A stretch of 64,000 nucleotides of DNA from Rugamonas violacea (GTDB taxonomy: Bacteria; Pseudomonadota; Gammaproteobacteria; Burkholderiales; Burkholderiaceae_D). The DNA is taken from positions 89,292-153,291 of the forward strand of contig NZ_JAEMNU010000119.1 in NCBI RefSeq assembly GCF_016461825.1, in the 5' to 3' direction. The translations under genes and the position numbers were made by a program. Positions 61,569-64,000 of the stretch are shown here, piece by piece; within the stretch, counting starts at the first letter, position 1; every line of letters begins with the position of its first letter. The notes beneath the pieces are model-generated. The model did not search any database. It was not told the origin of the DNA and was given only the letters and a program-made list of their open reading frames with translations.

Positions 61569-62063
61569 CTACTGCGGCCCGGCCAGTGTGCGTAGCTGGA
61601 ATTTATAGTCTTTGTTGAACAGGAAAGTCTCGGAAAATACCAGGGTCTTGTGGCCGAAGCGCAGCAGGTGGCCCGGCTTGGGGTAGGGCGTGCCGGCCGC
61701 CAGCGCGGCCAGCGCCACTTTGGACGCGGCGTTGTCGCGCGAGCGGTGCACGCGCGCCTCGCTGACACCGCCGTCGCGGTCGATGCCGATGTCGAGCACG
61801 ACGATGGCCGGCAGCATCGGCGGCAGGCGGCCGCTGAAGGTTTGTTGGGGATTGCTGGCGAGGATGCGCTCGGCCACCAGCACTTTGTACTCGTCGATAT
61901 TGCTGGCGACGCGCGGCAGTGCCGCTGGCGCGTCGGCGGCGGGCGGCGTCGGCGCGGGACTGGTCTTCGGCAGCGCCGGCGGCTCCTTGTGGCAGGAGGC
62001 CAGCAACAGCGCGGCGCCGGCGGCAACCGCGATCCTCAAAATATGCTGTGATCGGGTTGCCAT
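61569..62063 (-). CDS. TonB C-terminal-like lipoprotein
   Basis: A 164-residue protein. The lipobox LLASC (cleavage before the Cys, about residue 23) is followed by a Pro/Ala-rich linker. The C-terminal domain (about 70-160) resembles TonB-type domains (PAIVVLDIGIDRDGGVSEARVHRS, ASKVALAALAAGTPYPKPG). It lacks the membrane anchor helix of a true TonB, so it is not a standard energy transducer. GGAG precedes the ATG. It starts 16 bp past the trpC stop and may be co-transcribed with the trp genes. Confidence 0.78.
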   Translation of the reverse strand: MATRSQHILRIAVAAGAALLLASCHKEPPALPKTSPAPTPPAADAPAALPRVASNIDEYKVLVAERILASNPQQTFSGRLPPMLPAIVVLDIGIDRDGGVSEARVHRSRDNAASKVALAALAAGTPYPKPGHLLRFGHKTLVFSETFLFNKDYKFQLRTLAGPQ

Positions 62064-62079
62064 GGCGATGAACTCCGGA

Positions 62080-62880
62080 TTAGTTGAACAGGCGGTGCAG
62101 CTCGGCGCCGGGATCCGGCGCGCGCATGAAGGCTTCGCCGACCAGGAAGGCATGCACGCCGGCGTCACGCATGCGCTGTACGTCGGCCGGCACCATGATG
62201 CCAGATTCGGTCACCACCAGGCGCTCGGCAGGAATCCGTTCCAGCAGGTCCAGCGTGGTGTCCAGCGAAGTCTCGAAGGTGCGCAGGTTGCGGTTGTTGA
62301 TGCCGACCATCGGTGTCTTCAGGCGCAGCGCCGCCGTCAGTTCATCGCCGTCGTGCACTTCGACCAGCACGCCCATGCCCAGCTCGTGGGCGCAGGCCTC
62401 CAGCTCGGCCATCAGGCCGTGGTCCAGCGCCGAGACGATCAGCAGGATGCAGTCGGCACCCATGGCGCGCGCCTCGTAGACCTGGTACATGTCGATCATG
62501 AAGTCCTTACGCAGCACCGGAATGGCGCAGGCGGCGCGGGCTTGCCGCAGATAGGCGACCGAACCCTGGAAAAACTGCTCGTCGGTCAGCACCGACAGGC
62601 AGGCGGCGCCATTGCTGGCGTAGCTGGCCGCGATCTCGGCCGGGCGGAAGTCGGCGCGCAGCACGCCCTTCGACGGCGAGGCCTTCTTCACCTCGGTGAT
62701 GACGCCGGCGGCGCCGCTGGCGATGCGCTGGCGCACGCTGGCTTCGAAGTCGCGCAGGTCCAGGCGCAGTTCGGCGTTGCCCTCGACTTCGCCGCGCAGG
62801 CTGGCCAGGCTGCGGTGTTTTTTGGCGGCGGCCACTTCGTCGGCCTTGACGGCCAGGATTTTGTTGAGGATGTCGGACAT
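62080..62880 (-). CDS. trpC: Indole-3-glycerol phosphate synthase TrpC
   Basis: A 266-residue TIM barrel for the ring-closure step of tryptophan synthesis. Signatures are [36 protein letters not shown] (catalytic Lys), [20 protein letters not shown] and VTESGI with AFLVGEAFM at the phosphate site. It is a single-function enzyme, not fused to TrpF. It lies 98 bp after trpD in the same direction. Confidence 0.97.
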   Translation of the reverse strand: MSDILNKILAVKADEVAAAKKHRSLASLRGEVEGNAELRLDLRDFEASVRQRIASGAAGVITEVKKASPSKGVLRADFRPAEIAASYASNGAACLSVLTDEQFFQGSVAYLRQARAACAIPVLRKDFMIDMYQVYEARAMGADCILLIVSALDHGLMAELEACAHELGMGVLVEVHDGDELTAALRLKTPMVGINNRNLRTFETSLDTTLDLLERIPAERLVVTESGIMVPADVQRMRDAGVHAFLVGEAFMRAPDPGAELHRLFN

Positions 62881-62978
62881 GATGGGTACCAGATAAGAGG
62901 GGCGGAGCGTCAGTGTTGTGTGGCCGGTGCCAAGCGCATGCCGAGCGCCAGGAACCGAGCGCCGGCGACGCGGTTCAC

Positions 62979-64000
62979 TTAGTTGTTGGCGCCAAGGCTT
63001 TGCGTGACCTCGACGAATTGCTTAACCTTTTCCAGCGCCGCGCCGGAGGTGATGGCGAGGCGCGCCAGGCGCAGGCCGTCCTCGATCGAGCTGGCGCTGC
63101 CGGCGGCGTACAGCGCGGTGCCGGCGTTGAGCGCGACGATGTCGTAGGCCGCGCCGGGCTCGCCGCGCAGCGCTTCCATCATCTTGGCCTGCGACTCGGT
63201 GGCGTTGGCCACCTTCAGGTTGCGGCTGGCGATCATCTGCATGCCGAAGTCTTCCGGATGGATCTCGTATTCGCGGATCTCGCCGTTGACCAGCTCGCCC
63301 ACCACGGTGGCGGCGCCGAGCGAGACCTCGTCCATATTGTCGCGGCCGTAGACCACGATGGCGTGCTGGGCGCCCAGGCGCTGCAGCACGCGCACCTGGA
63401 TGCCGACCAGATCCTGGTGGAACACGCCCATCAGGATGTTCGGCGCGCCGGCCGGATTGGTCAGCGGGCCGAGGATGTTGAAGATGGTGCGCACGCCCAG
63501 CTCGCGGCGCACCGGCGCGGCGTGTTTCATGGCGGCGTGGTGGTTGGGCGCGAACATGAAGCCGATGCCGGTCTGGGCGATCGACTGGGCGATCTGCTCC
63601 GGCTTCAGGTTGATGTTGGCGCCCAGCGCCTCGATCACGTCGGCGCTGCCGGACGAGGAAGAGACGCTGCGCCCGCCGTGCTTGGCCACGCGCGCGCCGG
63701 CGGCGGCGGCGACGAACATCGCGGTGGTCGAGATGTTGAAGGTGTGGGCGCCGTCGCCGCCGGTGCCGACGATGTCGAGCAGGCCGCTGGTGTCGGCCAT
63801 CGGCACCTTGGTGGAGAATTCGCGCATCACCTGGGCGGCGGCGGCGATTTCGCCGATGGTTTCTTTCTTCACGCGCAGGCCCATGGTCAGGGCGGCGATC
63901 ATCACCGGCGACATCTCGCCCGACATGATCTGGCGGAACAGGTGCAGCATCTCGTCGTGGAAGATTTCGCGGTGTTCGATGCAGCGCAGCAGGGCTTCTT
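62979..64000 (-). CDS. trpD: Anthranilate phosphoribosyltransferase TrpD, 5' end outside the window
   Basis: The reading frame is open to the right edge, giving at least 339 residues. An internal ATG exists at 63950, but the frame continues upstream with [16 protein letters not shown], matching the family N-terminus, so the real start is a few codons beyond 64000. Motifs: [18 protein letters not shown] (PRPP loop), [43 protein letters not shown] and [10 protein letters not shown]. It transfers phosphoribose to anthranilate. TrpC follows. Confidence 0.97.
   Translation of the reverse strand, partial: EALLRCIEHREIFHDEMLHLFRQIMSGEMSPVMIAALTMGLRVKKETIGEIAAAAQVMREFSTKVPMADTSGLLDIVGTGGDGAHTFNISTTAMFVAAAAGARVAKHGGRSVSSSSGSADVIEALGANINLKPEQIAQSIAQTGIGFMFAPNHHAAMKHAAPVRRELGVRTIFNILGPLTNPAGAPNILMGVFHQDLVGIQVRVLQRLGAQHAIVVYGRDNMDEVSLGAATVVGELVNGEIREYEIHPEDFGMQMIASRNLKVANATESQAKMMEALRGEPGAAYDIVALNAGTALYAAGSASSIEDGLRLARLAITSGAALEKVKQFVEVTQSLGANN

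Overview
The window is a 64 kb piece of a GC-rich chromosome (roughly two-thirds or more G+C by eye). Protein content points to a betaproteobacterium of the Oxalobacteraceae (Massilia, Duganella or Janthinobacterium-like). The signs are PEP-CTERM proteins ending in VPEPETY or VPEADTY plus a hydrophobic stretch and RRR, a DUF2058 protein, isoquinoline 1-oxidoreductase-type genes, and a UbiH-like gene next to dsbC and close to trpD-trpC. The species assignment is inference. There is no prophage, IS element, rRNA operon, exosortase or CRISPR array.

Layout. 0-4.4 kb: a PEP-CTERM protein and a large secreted subtilase in one unit. 4.5-10.6 kb: a secreted hypothetical protein and a glycan locus (small coupled ORF, NeuD-like acetyltransferase, GT-B and GT2 glycosyltransferases, GT-C-like membrane protein). 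10.6-12.5 kb: a tandem duplication of a PEP-CTERM gene that also copied the 3' end of the neighbouring gene. 12.6-19.5 kb: DUF2058 protein, a GST divergent from an HxlR regulator, a LytS/LytTR system whose first kinase has lost its phosphorylatable His, an exported epoxide hydrolase-like protein and an MscS-related membrane protein. 19.7-24.3 kb: a lower-GC block holding a RelE-like/UvrD-like/ankyrin fusion and two small genes, lying between a tRNA-Phe gene and a decayed tRNA-Phe-like copy. 24.3-35.3 kb: LytTR membrane regulator, carboxylesterase, chemoreceptor, a GGDEF-EAL protein, a diguanylate cyclase coupled to a solute-binding protein, and a DUF4197 protein. 35.4-38.1 kb: a carbonyl-stress module (DJ-1/PfpI protein, YqhD, NemR-like TetR). 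38.7-42.3 kb: a Pat-like acetyltransferase beside a histone-deacetylase-family enzyme. 42.5-48.3 kb: a REP-like element and 27-bp repeats, then Stealth phosphotransferase, HD-GYP regulator and MHYT hybrid kinase in one operon. 48.5-50.6 kb: MarR regulator, thioesterase and KfrA-like protein. 50.6-52.5 kb: a lower-GC glycosidase and a second tRNA-Phe. 52.6-64 kb: UbiH-like hydroxylase, dsbC, iorA-iorB-mocA, M61 peptidase, diguanylate cyclase, TonB-like lipoprotein, trpC and the 3' part of trpD.

How the parts work together. Cyclic di-GMP signalling is heavily represented: two single-domain cyclases, one GGDEF-EAL protein and one HD-GYP enzyme, the last in an operon with a polysaccharide phosphotransferase. 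The GT2 and GT-C proteins fit a lipid-linked sugar donor pathway. Several local regulators have visible operators: AGGTA-N9-TACCT for HxlR, GGTTCAATATTGAACC for MarR and the thioesterase, TAGAC-N5-GTCTA for the TetR regulator and yqhD, and an 11-bp direct-repeat array for the LytTR protein. The least ordinary parts are the tRNA-flanked helicase cassette, the dead-kinase/live-kinase pair, the duplicated PEP-CTERM segment, and a tiny ORF of tripeptide repeats coupled to the acetyltransferase gene. All calls come from reading the sequence; no searches were run.
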